From positions 1 to 32,532 of the forward strand of contig JAFGFF010000057.1 in NCBI GenBank assembly GCA_016931075.1: DNA of 32,532 nt, written 5' to 3'. This document shows, in pieces, positions 22,919 to 29,960 of the stretch. This stretch comes from Pirellulales bacterium (lineage in GTDB: Bacteria; Planctomycetota; Planctomycetia; Pirellulales; Thermoguttaceae). Position 1 is the stretch's first letter; each line of letters begins with the position of its first letter. Position numbers and translations under genes: made by a program. The notes beneath the pieces are model-generated. The model was not told the origin of the DNA. It made no database searches and saw nothing but the letters and a program-made list of their open reading frames with translations.

Positions 22919-24130
22919 TCAACTATCCAGGGCTTGAGCGAAGTCGGCGACGAGGTCTTCGGGGTTTTCGATGCCGCAGGAGACGCGGATCATGTTATCG
23001 AAGATGCCGACGGCCTCGCGTTGCTCTTGAGTATAGCTGTGATAGCTCATGAGGGAAGGCTGTTCGATGATCGATTCGACCCCGCCGAGGCTGGGCCCGA
23101 TCCGCGGGATGCGGACCCGATCGACCACGTCGGCTGTTCGGCGCCAGTCGGCCCCTTTGATCTGGAACGTCAAGAGGCCGCCAAAGCCCTTCATCGTGCG
23201 CCGGGCGATTTCATGGTACGGGTGACTGGGCAAACCGGGGTAGAAGACCTTTTCAACCCGCGGATGGGCATGGAGGAACTCGGCCAGCGCCTGGCCGTTC
23301 TCGTTGTGCCGCTGCATCCGCAGTTCGAACGTTTTCAGCCCGCGCAACAAGAGATAGAAATTGTGCGGCGAATTGATCGCCCCGAGGATGCCGCGTAACT
23401 CGCGTACCTCGGCCATTTTTTCTTCCGAGCCGATGACCACGCCAGCGAGCATGTCGTTGTGGCCGGCCAGATACTTTGTGCAGGAGTGGAGCACGTAGTC
23501 GACGCCAGTCTCCAGCGGCCGGACGTTGTAGGGCGTGCCGAGCGTGGCGTCGATGAGCGTTTCGACGCCGTGCCGGCGGCCCAGCTCGGCGAAGCGCTCC
23601 AGGTCGACCACGCTCAGGTGCGGGTTGGTCGGCGATTCGCTGACCAGGAGCTTTGTGCTGGGCCCGATAGCCGCTTCCATCCGGTCATAGTCGCACGCGG
23701 GGATTTCGTGCGTGCGGATGCCGAACTTGGTCAGGTGCTCGCGGCAGAACTGGCGCGTGCGGTGGTAGCATTCGTTGAACAGGATGATCTCGTCGCCCGC
23801 CTTGAGCTTGGCCAGCAGTAAGCCTGTCACGGCGGCCATTCCTGTGGCGAACAGGACGGCCGACTCGCCCCCTTCGAGCGCGGCCAGCTTGCGCTCGGCC
23901 ACCTTTTCGGTCGGGTTGCCGTATCGGCCGTATTCCTCGCGGGTTTGTTCTTCCTGTTCGACGAAGTCGAGGACGGCCTGGGTGTCGGGAAAGGTGTAGG
24001 TGGCCGTGCAGAAGATGGCGTCGGTGATGGCGTTGCCCGGCTTGAGACGCTCTTCGCCCGCGTGGACGGCCAGGGTCGAAAGTCTAGGCGGGGCGCACCC
24101 GCGATTGGGCAGGATTTCGTGGTCGGACAT
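22919..24130 (-). CDS. Cystathionine gamma-synthase-family PLP enzyme
   Basis: A 403-residue pyridoxal-phosphate enzyme of the Cys/Met metabolism family, acting on sulfur amino acids (gamma-synthase, gamma-lyase or O-acyl-homoserine sulfhydrylase). The PLP lysine is Lys219 in HSCTKYLAGHND, preceded by LIDATLGTP (Asp194, the pyridine-nitrogen contact). YGRYGNPT at 67-74 and SESPTNP at 164-170 are family signatures. The C-terminal GPSLGGVESIIEQP is typical. It is the first gene of the minus-strand group leading to acpS. A terminator-like hairpin lies about 60 bp upstream of its start. Which of the related reactions it performs is uncertain. Confidence 0.92.
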   Translation of the reverse strand: MSDHEILPNRGCAPPRLSTLAVHAGEERLKPGNAITDAIFCTATYTFPDTQAVLDFVEQEEQTREEYGRYGNPTEKVAERKLAALEGGESAVLFATGMAAVTGLLLAKLKAGDEIILFNECYHRTRQFCREHLTKFGIRTHEIPACDYDRMEAAIGPSTKLLVSESPTNPHLSVVDLERFAELGRRHGVETLIDATLGTPYNVRPLETGVDYVLHSCTKYLAGHNDMLAGVVIGSEEKMAEVRELRGILGAINSPHNFYLLLRGLKTFELRMQRHNENGQALAEFLHAHPRVEKVFYPGLPSHPYHEIARRTMKGFGGLLTFQIKGADWRRTADVVDRVRIPRIGPSLGGVESIIEQPSLMSYHSYTQEQREAVGIFDNMIRVSCGIENPEDLVADFAQALDS

Positions 24131-24524
24131 GAGAGGTCCCTCGTTACACGTACTACAGAAACGTAACTTGGGATCATCCGGAGCAAGAACGAAAAAACCG
24201 CGACAGGCGTTAGAATCGTCGGTCGCGGCGCTGCATTCGTTCGTCTCAGATCACCCGACCGGCAATCGGTGCCTGGCCCGGCGATGGCACTTTAGCAGAG
24301 GAAGGCTGCAAGCGGCCGCAAATCCCACTACTTCAAGTGTAGCGGGCTTTGGCAGGCCGGGCAAGCCGAACAGAAGACCCCATTTCGGGGGAGGCCTTGC
24401 TCAGGGTTGGCCGTCTTGGGGCAATATTCCCGGCAAAGCATTTCCCAAGAAACACCAACGGGGAGAACAGGCCGGCAAGTCCGTCCTCCCCGGGGTAGCG
24501 TCCAAATTAAACAGACCAGGATTT
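24131..24524. other. Intergenic region with terminators, possible leader
   Basis: 394 bp on the minus strand between two same-strand genes. A second hairpin, GGGGAG (24460-24465) with CTCCCC (24486-24491), lies just after the PEP-CTERM stop codon and could be its terminator, in which case the T-tailed hairpin at 24192-24228 belongs to a leader of the PLP enzyme gene. I looked for SAM-box motifs there and saw none. No gene was recognised. Confidence 0.45.
24192..24228 (-). terminator. Rho-independent terminator (minus strand)
   Basis: On the minus strand CCGCGAC (24228-24222), a 17-base loop and GTCGCGG (24204-24198) are followed by six T (24197-24192), a clear intrinsic terminator. It lies between the PEP-CTERM gene (stop at 24525) and the cystathionine gamma-synthase-family gene (start at 24130), so it either ends the former's transcript or controls the latter by attenuation. 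Confidence 0.8.
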
Positions 24525-25262
24525 TTAACGCCGTCGGTAGGCGAACACCCCCGCGACCAGCAGTCCCAACAGCAGGGCCAGCGTGCCCGGCTCGGGAACG
24601 CAGTGGGTGCCGACGTAGATGCTGTCGATGTAGACGCCGCCAACCATCGGCTCGAGGCTTCCGTCAAAACCACAGAATCCGAAGTCAAACATTTCCCAGT
24701 CAGGTTGCGGATCAATCGTGCCGGTCAGAACGGTTGCCCGCCAGTTTTGCATGGTTGGTTCCGTGATTTCCACCTGATTAGTCTGGATTTGTGTGCCGTC
24801 TTCGGAGGTAACGCAGATGTTCAACGAAGCATTGGCTGGGCCTTCCCAAATGACGACAGCAAACAAGTCCTTGACACGATCGGGATGGGCCTGATTGCCC
24901 ATGAGTTTTGTCAAGATGCCGGGATCGGCTAAATAGAGTCCGAACCCGTCAGCCAAGTCGCGTCCCATGTCTCCCTTGAACAGTCCGGCCATGTACCCGG
25001 TCGGAACGTTGTAAAGGGCCGCGCTTGGTATCGTCCATTGGTCAGACACTGCCGGATCGAATCCGCTCAGGGTCCAATCGGGCGGCAGATTGAGATTCGG
25101 ATCCGTCTGGAAACTGTGATATTGCAGACGCGTCAGTCCGTCCGGATTGTTGGGCGGCCAAGCCCACCATTCGGGAAACGGCACAAGCTGACCCGCCTGA
25201 ACGGCACTCGCGCCCAGACAGAACAAGGCCGCCAAGACGACCACCATCTTCCACGATTTCAT
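24525..25262 (-). CDS. Secreted PEP-CTERM protein
   Basis: A 245-residue protein with a clear signal peptide (MKSWKMVVVLAALFCLGASAVQAG, cleavage after AVQA), a tryptophan- and proline-rich region (WWAWPPNNPDGLTRLQYHSF, residues 32-51) and the tail CVPEPGTLALLLGLLVAGVF followed by YRRR. The PEP-CTERM signal has VPEPGT instead of VPEPST. The core ends with a stretch (FCGFDGSLEPMVGGVYIDSIYVG) typical of beta-sandwich modules in such proteins. The ATG at 25262 follows GGAGGG. Function unknown; presumably processed by an exosortase encoded outside this window. Confidence 0.87.
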   Translation of the reverse strand: MKSWKMVVVLAALFCLGASAVQAGQLVPFPEWWAWPPNNPDGLTRLQYHSFQTDPNLNLPPDWTLSGFDPAVSDQWTIPSAALYNVPTGYMAGLFKGDMGRDLADGFGLYLADPGILTKLMGNQAHPDRVKDLFAVVIWEGPANASLNICVTSEDGTQIQTNQVEITEPTMQNWRATVLTGTIDPQPDWEMFDFGFCGFDGSLEPMVGGVYIDSIYVGTHCVPEPGTLALLLGLLVAGVFAYRRR

Positions 25263-25597
25263 CGCTGCACCCTCCAGAGAAAGTTGAGGCCCGCTGTGAA
25301 AGCAAGTCCGCGTCTGCCTTGCTCAGAGTAAACGCCATCATCAAACGCCAAAACGGCCTGCCCAAAACGCACCGACACCCCACGCTCTTGCCCGAGACTA
25401 CTCCCTAGCTTAACAAACGCATAACCTACAGAATGGATGTCCATTGTCAACAACCCGAAAGAAGGGGGTTGGGAAGAGTGGGACGTGGCAAGGGCTCCTT
25501 GTGAGGCTGCGGGGGCACCGTTACAACGGGACTGAGAAACGAAAGGTGGAAGAAATTGGCCAGCCCGACACAAACTGGGTCGCGGCTGACTGTGCAA
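25263..25597. other. Intergenic promoter region before pabB
   Basis: 335 bp between the divergent PEP-CTERM and pabB genes. A hairpin CAACCC (25451-25456) with GGGTTG (25466-25471) lies about 130 bp upstream of pabB. A sequence AAAGGTGG before a TTG at 25556 could provide an alternative, longer start for PabB. Promoters for both genes must lie here, but no convincing -35/-10 pair could be assigned. Confidence 0.4.
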
Positions 25598-27061
25598 ATG
25601 AACATGAAGCCGTTTGTCCCACTCGTCGAAGAGCTTCGACCAGCGCCAGAGGCCGAGGCTGTGTTCGGCCGGCTGAGCGGGCTGCCGCACTGCCTGTTCT
25701 TGGACAGTGCCCTGGTCGATCCGCGGTTGGGGCGATATTCGTTCGTCACGGCCGATCCGTTTGACTATCGCCAGTGGACGGCCGACGATCAGGATGCCCT
25801 GGGGCCATTGGAGCAGTGGCTGGAAAAGCACCACGCGGCGACGCTGCCTGGGCTGCCGCCGTTCCAAGGGGGCGCGGCCGGTGTGTTCGGCTATGAGTTG
25901 GGCCGGCAGTTCGAGACCTTGCCGGAGTCGACCGACGAGTTCGGCCTACCCGTGCTGGCCCTGGGGCTCTATGACGTCGTGGTGGCGTTCGATCACGTTG
26001 ACCACCGGGCTTGGATCATCTCCCAAGGGCTGCCCGAGTTGGAACCCACCCGCCGCGCCCGCCGGGCCGCCGAACGGCTCGAATGGTTCAAGAATTTGTG
26101 TGCGAAAGAAGTAGGGTGGGGCACCCCTGCCCTACCAAGTTCACACGATGCCGATTCCCGGTGGGGCAAGTGTGCCCCACCCTACACCCAGCTTGACCGC
26201 GCTGAATTGAGTTCCCGGTATCCGGTGCCCGGCGTCGACGGTGTCTGGAGCAACTTCTCGCACGAGGCCTATCTCGAAGCGGCCCAGCGGGCGGTCGACT
26301 ACGTACTGGCCGGCGACGTATTTCAGGTCAACTTGGCCCAGCGGTTGTTGTGCGAGGCGAGAGACGATTCGGTCACCCTCTATAGCCGCTTGCGCCGGTG
26401 CAACCCGGCCCCGTTCGCCGGCTACTTCGACCTGGGCCCATTCCAGATCGTCAGTGCGTCGCCCGAGCGCTTTTTGAAGCTCACCGGTCGCGATGTCGAA
26501 ACCCGGCCGATCAAGGGCACGCGACGCAGGGCCGTGGAGCCGAAGGCCGACGAGGCCATCGGTCGGGAACTGCTCAAAAGCGAAAAAGATCGGGCCGAAA
26601 ACGTCATGATCGTCGATCTGCTGCGAAACGACCTGTCGCGGGTGTGCGAACCGGCCTGCGTCCGCGTGGCCGACCTGTGCCGGCTGGAAACGTATCAATT
26701 CGTCCACCACCTCGTCTCGTCGGTCCATGGCCGGTTGGCCAAAAGACGAGGCCCGCTCGATTTGATCCGCGCGGCGTTCCCCGGCGGGTCGATCACGGGG
26801 GCTCCCAAGGTTCGGGCGATGGAAATCATCACCGAGTTGGAACGAGTCGCCCGAGGACCCTACTGCGGATCGCTCGGCTACTTGGGCTTCGACGGCTCGA
26901 TGGACCTGAGCATCCTGATCCGCACCATCACGGCCGGTCGCGGCTGGTGGCAAGCGCCGGTCGGCGGCGGCATCGTCGCCCAGTCCGTGCCCCAGCGCGA
27001 GTACGAAGAAACCCTGCACAAGGCCGAAGGCCTCCTCCGCGCGATGCTGCCGGATGCATAA
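25598..27061 (+). CDS. pabB: Aminodeoxychorismate synthase component I (PabB-like)
   Basis: Chorismate-utilising enzyme of about 487 residues that aminates chorismate to aminodeoxychorismate on the way to folate. It has the N-terminal domain of the TrpE/PabB family (about 1-170) and the chorismate-binding domain with DVFQVNLAQRL, PIKGTRRR and GSITGAPK. The Lys of PIKGT (about 306) is typical of PabB, while TrpE usually has PIAGT. The start is uncertain: ATG 25598 (MNMKPFVPLVEEL) fits family alignment, while TTG 25556 has a better ribosome site. Between the two domains a 75-bp palindromic repeat (26111-26185) adds 25 residues in frame. It is followed by its amidotransferase partner. Confidence 0.92.
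   Translation: MNMKPFVPLVEELRPAPEAEAVFGRLSGLPHCLFLDSALVDPRLGRYSFVTADPFDYRQWTADDQDALGPLEQWLEKHHAATLPGLPPFQGGAAGVFGYELGRQFETLPESTDEFGLPVLALGLYDVVVAFDHVDHRAWIISQGLPELEPTRRARRAAERLEWFKNLCAKEVGWGTPALPSSHDADSRWGKCAPPYTQLDRAELSSRYPVPGVDGVWSNFSHEAYLEAAQRAVDYVLAGDVFQVNLAQRLLCEARDDSVTLYSRLRRCNPAPFAGYFDLGPFQIVSASPERFLKLTGRDVETRPIKGTRRRAVEPKADEAIGRELLKSEKDRAENVMIVDLLRNDLSRVCEPACVRVADLCRLETYQFVHHLVSSVHGRLAKRRGPLDLIRAAFPGGSITGAPKVRAMEIITELERVARGPYCGSLGYLGFDGSMDLSILIRTITAGRGWWQAPVGGGIVAQSVPQREYEETLHKAEGLLRAMLPDA
26111..26185. repeat. Palindromic repeat inserted in frame in pabB
   Basis: GTAGGGTGGGGCAC (26111-26124) and GTGCCCCACCCTAC (26172-26185) are perfect 14-bp inverted repeats bounding exactly 75 bp, or 25 codons (codons 172-196 of pabB from ATG 25598). 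Internal halves also pair: GTGGGGCA (26161-26168) with TGCCCCAC (26173-26180), and GTAGGG (26111-26116) with CCCTAC (26130-26135). The encoded stretch (VGWGTPALPSSHDADSRWGK and on) has no counterpart that I recognise in the family and falls in the linker between domains. Confidence 0.85.
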
Positions 27062-27064
27062 CCT

Positions 27065-27087
27065 CCCCTCTCCCTTTGGGAGAGGGG
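27065..27087. repeat. Palindrome between pabB and pabA
   Basis: CCCCTCTCCC-TTT-GGGAGAGGGG, a perfect 10-bp stem with a 3-base loop, starting four bases after the pabB stop and continuing with GCCGGGGGTGAGGG. It resembles a GC-rich palindromic sequence common between genes in many bacteria. It lies in the 100-bp pabB-pabA gap, so it may reduce read-through or protect the upstream mRNA. Confidence 0.75.
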
Positions 27088-27161
27088 CCGGGGGTGAGGG
27101 TGGGACGAAATAGATTCAGCGTCCCATCACACCCAAGACACGAGAAGACCAACAAGACTCC

Positions 27162-27812
27162 ATGATCCTCCTGATTGACAACTACGACAGCTTCGTCTTC
27201 AACCTGGCCCGCTACTTCGAGCGGTTGGGCCAGCCGACGCGCGTGGTCCGCAACACGACGATCGACGTGGCCGGCGTTCGGGCGATGCGGCCCGAGGCGG
27301 TCGTTCTTTCGCCCGGGCCGTGTACGCCCCGCGAGGCCGGGTGCTGTCTGGAGTTGGTCGGACAACTGCACACCGAGCTTCCGATCCTGGGCGTTTGTCT
27401 GGGCCATCAGGCGATCGCCCAGGCCCTGGGCGGTCGGGTGGTCCGGGCCGGTGAGGCGATCCACGGTCGGGCATCGCAAATCCACCACGACGGGCGAGGC
27501 ATATTCACCGGGCTGCCCAATCCCTTCACGGCCGGCCGCTACCATTCGCTGGTCGTCGAGGAGGCCTCGCTACCTGCCTGCCTGGAGGTCTCGGCCCGAA
27601 CCGAGGACGGAACAATCATGGCCCTGCGGCACCAGACCCTGCCCGTCGTGGGCCTCCAATTTCACCCCGAATCGATCCTGACCGACGTCGGCTACCCCTT
27701 GCTGGCCGGCTTCCTCCGCCTGGCCCGCCTGCCCCTGCCGGAACCCTTGCCCTCGGCTCTTGACGAGCGCGCCTTGACCCGTGGCATTGAAGCCGGTAGC
27801 GTAGCTAATTGA
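27162..27812 (+). CDS. pabA: Glutamine amidotransferase, PabA/TrpG type
   Basis: A class I glutamine amidotransferase of 216 residues that supplies ammonia to its synthase partner. The catalytic triad is Cys79 (GVCLGHQ), His168 and Glu170 (FHPES). LSPGPCTP (49-56) is the oxyanion-loop motif of the TrpG/PabA group. Adjacent to the PabB-like gene, it is probably its amidase, although such subunits often also serve anthranilate synthase. The last 30 residues (LARLPLPEPLPS and on) extend somewhat beyond the usual end. No aminodeoxychorismate lyase gene is visible next to it. Confidence 0.94.
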   Translation: MILLIDNYDSFVFNLARYFERLGQPTRVVRNTTIDVAGVRAMRPEAVVLSPGPCTPREAGCCLELVGQLHTELPILGVCLGHQAIAQALGGRVVRAGEAIHGRASQIHHDGRGIFTGLPNPFTAGRYHSLVVEEASLPACLEVSARTEDGTIMALRHQTLPVVGLQFHPESILTDVGYPLLAGFLRLARLPLPEPLPSALDERALTRGIEAGSVAN

Positions 27813-27836
27813 TGAACAATTCGATAAAAGAAAGAA

Positions 27837-27983
27837 GGGGCCACGGATGAACACAAATAAGCACATATAGGATAGAAAGAACTCTTGATCCCTTCATAGT
27901 CAATAATAGTGGGTCCCACGCAAACTGCTTTCAACTTTTCTTTATCTCTTAATCTGTGTCCATCCGTGTTCATCTGTGGCCCC
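27837..27983. repeat. 147-bp inverted-repeat element, AT-rich centre
   Basis: GGGGCCACGGATGAACAC (27837-27854) pairs with GTGTTCATCTGTGGCCCC (27966-27983), with a single mismatch. The right end contains a degenerate 10-bp tandem (GTGTCCATCC, GTGTTCATCT). The centre is AT-rich and unlike the flanking genes. It fills most of the gap between pabA and the histidine kinase. No transposase is encoded, so it looks like a non-autonomous or structural repeat. Confidence 0.75.
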
Positions 27984-28014
27984 TTCCCCCAATCCCTAAT
28001 CCCCTTCCCCCTTC

Positions 28015-28767
28015 ATGCCTGAATCGAACTCTTCTCCAAGCGACGTGAACCGGCGGCTGGTCAAGCAGTACACCGAGATTGCCCAACTGGCCGGAGGGCT
28101 TGCCCACGAGATTAAGAACCCGTTGTCGACGATCCGGCTGAACATGGAGTTGTTGGCCGAGGATTTCGCCAAGCCGCAGTCGCCGACCGAGCGCCGGGCG
28201 TTGCGCAAGGTGCAGGTCGTCCAACGGGAGTGCCAGCGGTTGCAGGACCTGTTGGACAATTTCTTGAACTTCGCCAAGGTTCGCACCCTGCGGCTGGAGT
28301 CGAGCAGTCTGAACGAACAGATCGAGCGGGTGTTGGACTTTTTCGCTCCGAAGGCCAGCGAGTCGGGCATCGAGGTAATGCGCTACCTGGCCCCCGACTT
28401 GCCGACGGTGCTTTTGGATCGCGAGGCGTTCCATGCAGCCTTGTTGAATCTGGTGATCAACGCCCAACAGGCCTTGCCCGACGGAGGAGAACTCGTCGTG
28501 CGGACCTATCCGACGGCCGACGGCGTGGGCCTGGACCTGATCGACACGGGCTGCGGGATGGACGCCCAGACGTGCGAGCACATGTTCGAGGCGTTCTTCT
28601 CGACCAAGCAGGGCGGCTCCGGCCTGGGTCTGCCCACCACGCGGAAGATCATCGAAGCCCACGGGGGCCAAATCAGCGTCCAAAGCGAGCCGGGCCGCGG
28701 CACCCAATTCACCATCCGCCTGCCCATGCCCGCCCGCCTGGCTGCCGATCGAACGGCAACAAGCTGA
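28015..28767 (+). CDS. Soluble sensor histidine kinase (NtrB-like transmitter)
   Basis: A 250-residue kinase consisting only of a transmitter: H-box LAGGLAHEIKNPLSTI with phospho-acceptor His31, N-box ALLNLVINAQQAL, G1 DTGCGMD, F-box FEAFFSTK and G2 GSGLGLPTTRKI. There is no sensor domain and no membrane segment; the short N-terminus (about 20 residues) leaves little room for sensing. No response regulator lies within 3.7 kb. It follows pabA across a repeat and is followed by about 360 bp with a family 2 repeat (28811-28902) and a C-rich stretch. The motif set is complete, so the kinase should be active, with an unknown input and partner. Confidence 0.93.
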   Translation: MPESNSSPSDVNRRLVKQYTEIAQLAGGLAHEIKNPLSTIRLNMELLAEDFAKPQSPTERRALRKVQVVQRECQRLQDLLDNFLNFAKVRTLRLESSSLNEQIERVLDFFAPKASESGIEVMRYLAPDLPTVLLDREAFHAALLNLVINAQQALPDGGELVVRTYPTADGVGLDLIDTGCGMDAQTCEHMFEAFFSTKQGGSGLGLPTTRKIIEAHGGQISVQSEPGRGTQFTIRLPMPARLAADRTATS

Positions 28768-28810
28768 CCACCAGGCTCTCCAGACCTCTCATTCTTCCTC
28801 CCGTTCCACT

Positions 28811-28902
28811 CAGTGTCTGAAGGCCATCGTACCTGCTGGAGGGCCACGCTCTGTCGTGGCCGGGCGGTTCCAATAACGGACGCGACGGAGCGCGTCCCTC
28901 CA
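28811..28902 (+). repeat. Family 2 twin-hairpin repeat, best preserved
   Basis: The inner core TGGAGGG (from 28837) to CCCTCCA (28902) encloses two hairpins: GGCCACG-CTCTGT-CGTGGCC and GGACGCG-ACGGAG-CGCGTCC. The loops are near complements, so the halves can also pair with each other. Outside lies CAGTGTCTGAAGG and GTACCTGC, shared in order with the copy at 19027-19137. The remaining 225 bp up to the LpoB-like gene is C-rich and shows no further gene. Confidence 0.82.
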
Positions 28903-29127
28903 GGAAAATGGCTCTCCAGATCTCCCACTCTACCTCCCACCTCCCGTCCCTCGCCCCCCGCCCCCGCTTCTCCAACTGATCTTGCACGGTTACCCCGTTT
29001 TGGTAGTATCCCGAACTCTCCGCGGTTCGGCCAGGACGTCGTTCGGCCCGCCGGGTAGGCGGTGCGGGCGACGGGCGTTTGATCGGGCAGCCGGCGACCG
29101 GCGGATCTTAGCTGCAAGGAGGCGAAC

Positions 29128-29805
29128 ATGCACAAGTCGACACGGTGGTCGGGCGGAATGCTGGTGGGGCTGATCGGAGTGGGGCTTCTTCTGTCGGGCG
29201 GTTGTCGAGGACGCCAGACGGCCCAAGTCATGAACCCGAACGAAGCTAGCATGGTCGGCAGCCACACGGCCGGCTCCGAGACCTACTTGCCCCTGGTCGA
29301 CACGGCCATGTTCAACCTGCTGAGCCGACATAGCCAGGGCGTCGCGCCGGCCGCCTTCCAGCAAGGGGCCGTGGCGCCGATGCGAATCTGCTTCGTCGGC
29401 GTCGAGAACCGCAGCGCCGAGGAGTTGGGCGACTTCAAGGACCAGCTCTACCAGCGGATCGACACCCAGATCATCCAGTCGCAAGTCTACGAGCCGATCA
29501 GCCGCCGCTATGTAGAAGCCGGCCTGCGCGAAACGCGGCTGCGACCGGAGGAGCTGTTCATCCCCCAGAACCGTCAGGCCTTCATCGACATCATGCAGCG
29601 GCAGGGCCAGCCGTTCGACTATCTGCTCTATGCCACGGTCACTTCGGGCACGACCCGCGACAACAAGGACTATCAGCGTGACTACCTGATGACGCTCGAG
29701 ATGGTCAACATCCGCACTGGCCAGGTCGACAAGGAATCGGCCACCCTCCGTAAAGGCTACAACCGCTCGATCGGCGCCAAGATCAAGAACTTCGGCCTGT
29801 TTTAG
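29128..29805 (+). CDS. LpoB-like lipoprotein (penicillin-binding protein activator family)
   Basis: A 225-residue lipoprotein with a lipobox ending at Cys26 (LLSGGC). After a linker, residues about 86-220 resemble the LpoB domain: PMRICFVGVENRSAEELGDF, DQLYQRIDTQIIQS, YEPISRRYVEAGLRE and DYLLYATVTSGTTRD, ending with a KGYNRS segment. In enterobacteria LpoB reaches through the murein and activates PBP1b. Here it is followed by a COG3014-like lipoprotein gene, a pairing I recall from other bacteria. ATG at 29128 follows AAGGAGG. A role in peptidoglycan synthesis is inferred; activation of a specific enzyme is untested in planctomycetes as far as I know. Confidence 0.82.
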   Translation: MHKSTRWSGGMLVGLIGVGLLLSGGCRGRQTAQVMNPNEASMVGSHTAGSETYLPLVDTAMFNLLSRHSQGVAPAAFQQGAVAPMRICFVGVENRSAEELGDFKDQLYQRIDTQIIQSQVYEPISRRYVEAGLRETRLRPEELFIPQNRQAFIDIMQRQGQPFDYLLYATVTSGTTRDNKDYQRDYLMTLEMVNIRTGQVDKESATLRKGYNRSIGAKIKNFGLF

Positions 29806-29820
29806 AATGTGACTACGACG

Positions 29821-29902
<82 letters not shown>

Positions 29903-29960
29903 GCCGAGACACGTCTGCTCCCGCCACTCCGTTCCAAGAACCGTCCAACGGGCGACTCCC

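Noticed and set aside
24131-24300. SAM riboswitch ahead of the cystathionine gamma-synthase-family gene
   Set aside because: No SAM-I, SAM-II or SAH core motif could be found by eye; only the terminator hairpin is clear.
25525-25560. Possible TPP riboswitch (an ACTGAGA motif before pabB)
   Set aside because: The downstream conserved parts of the THI element are missing, and a thiamine switch would not fit a folate gene.
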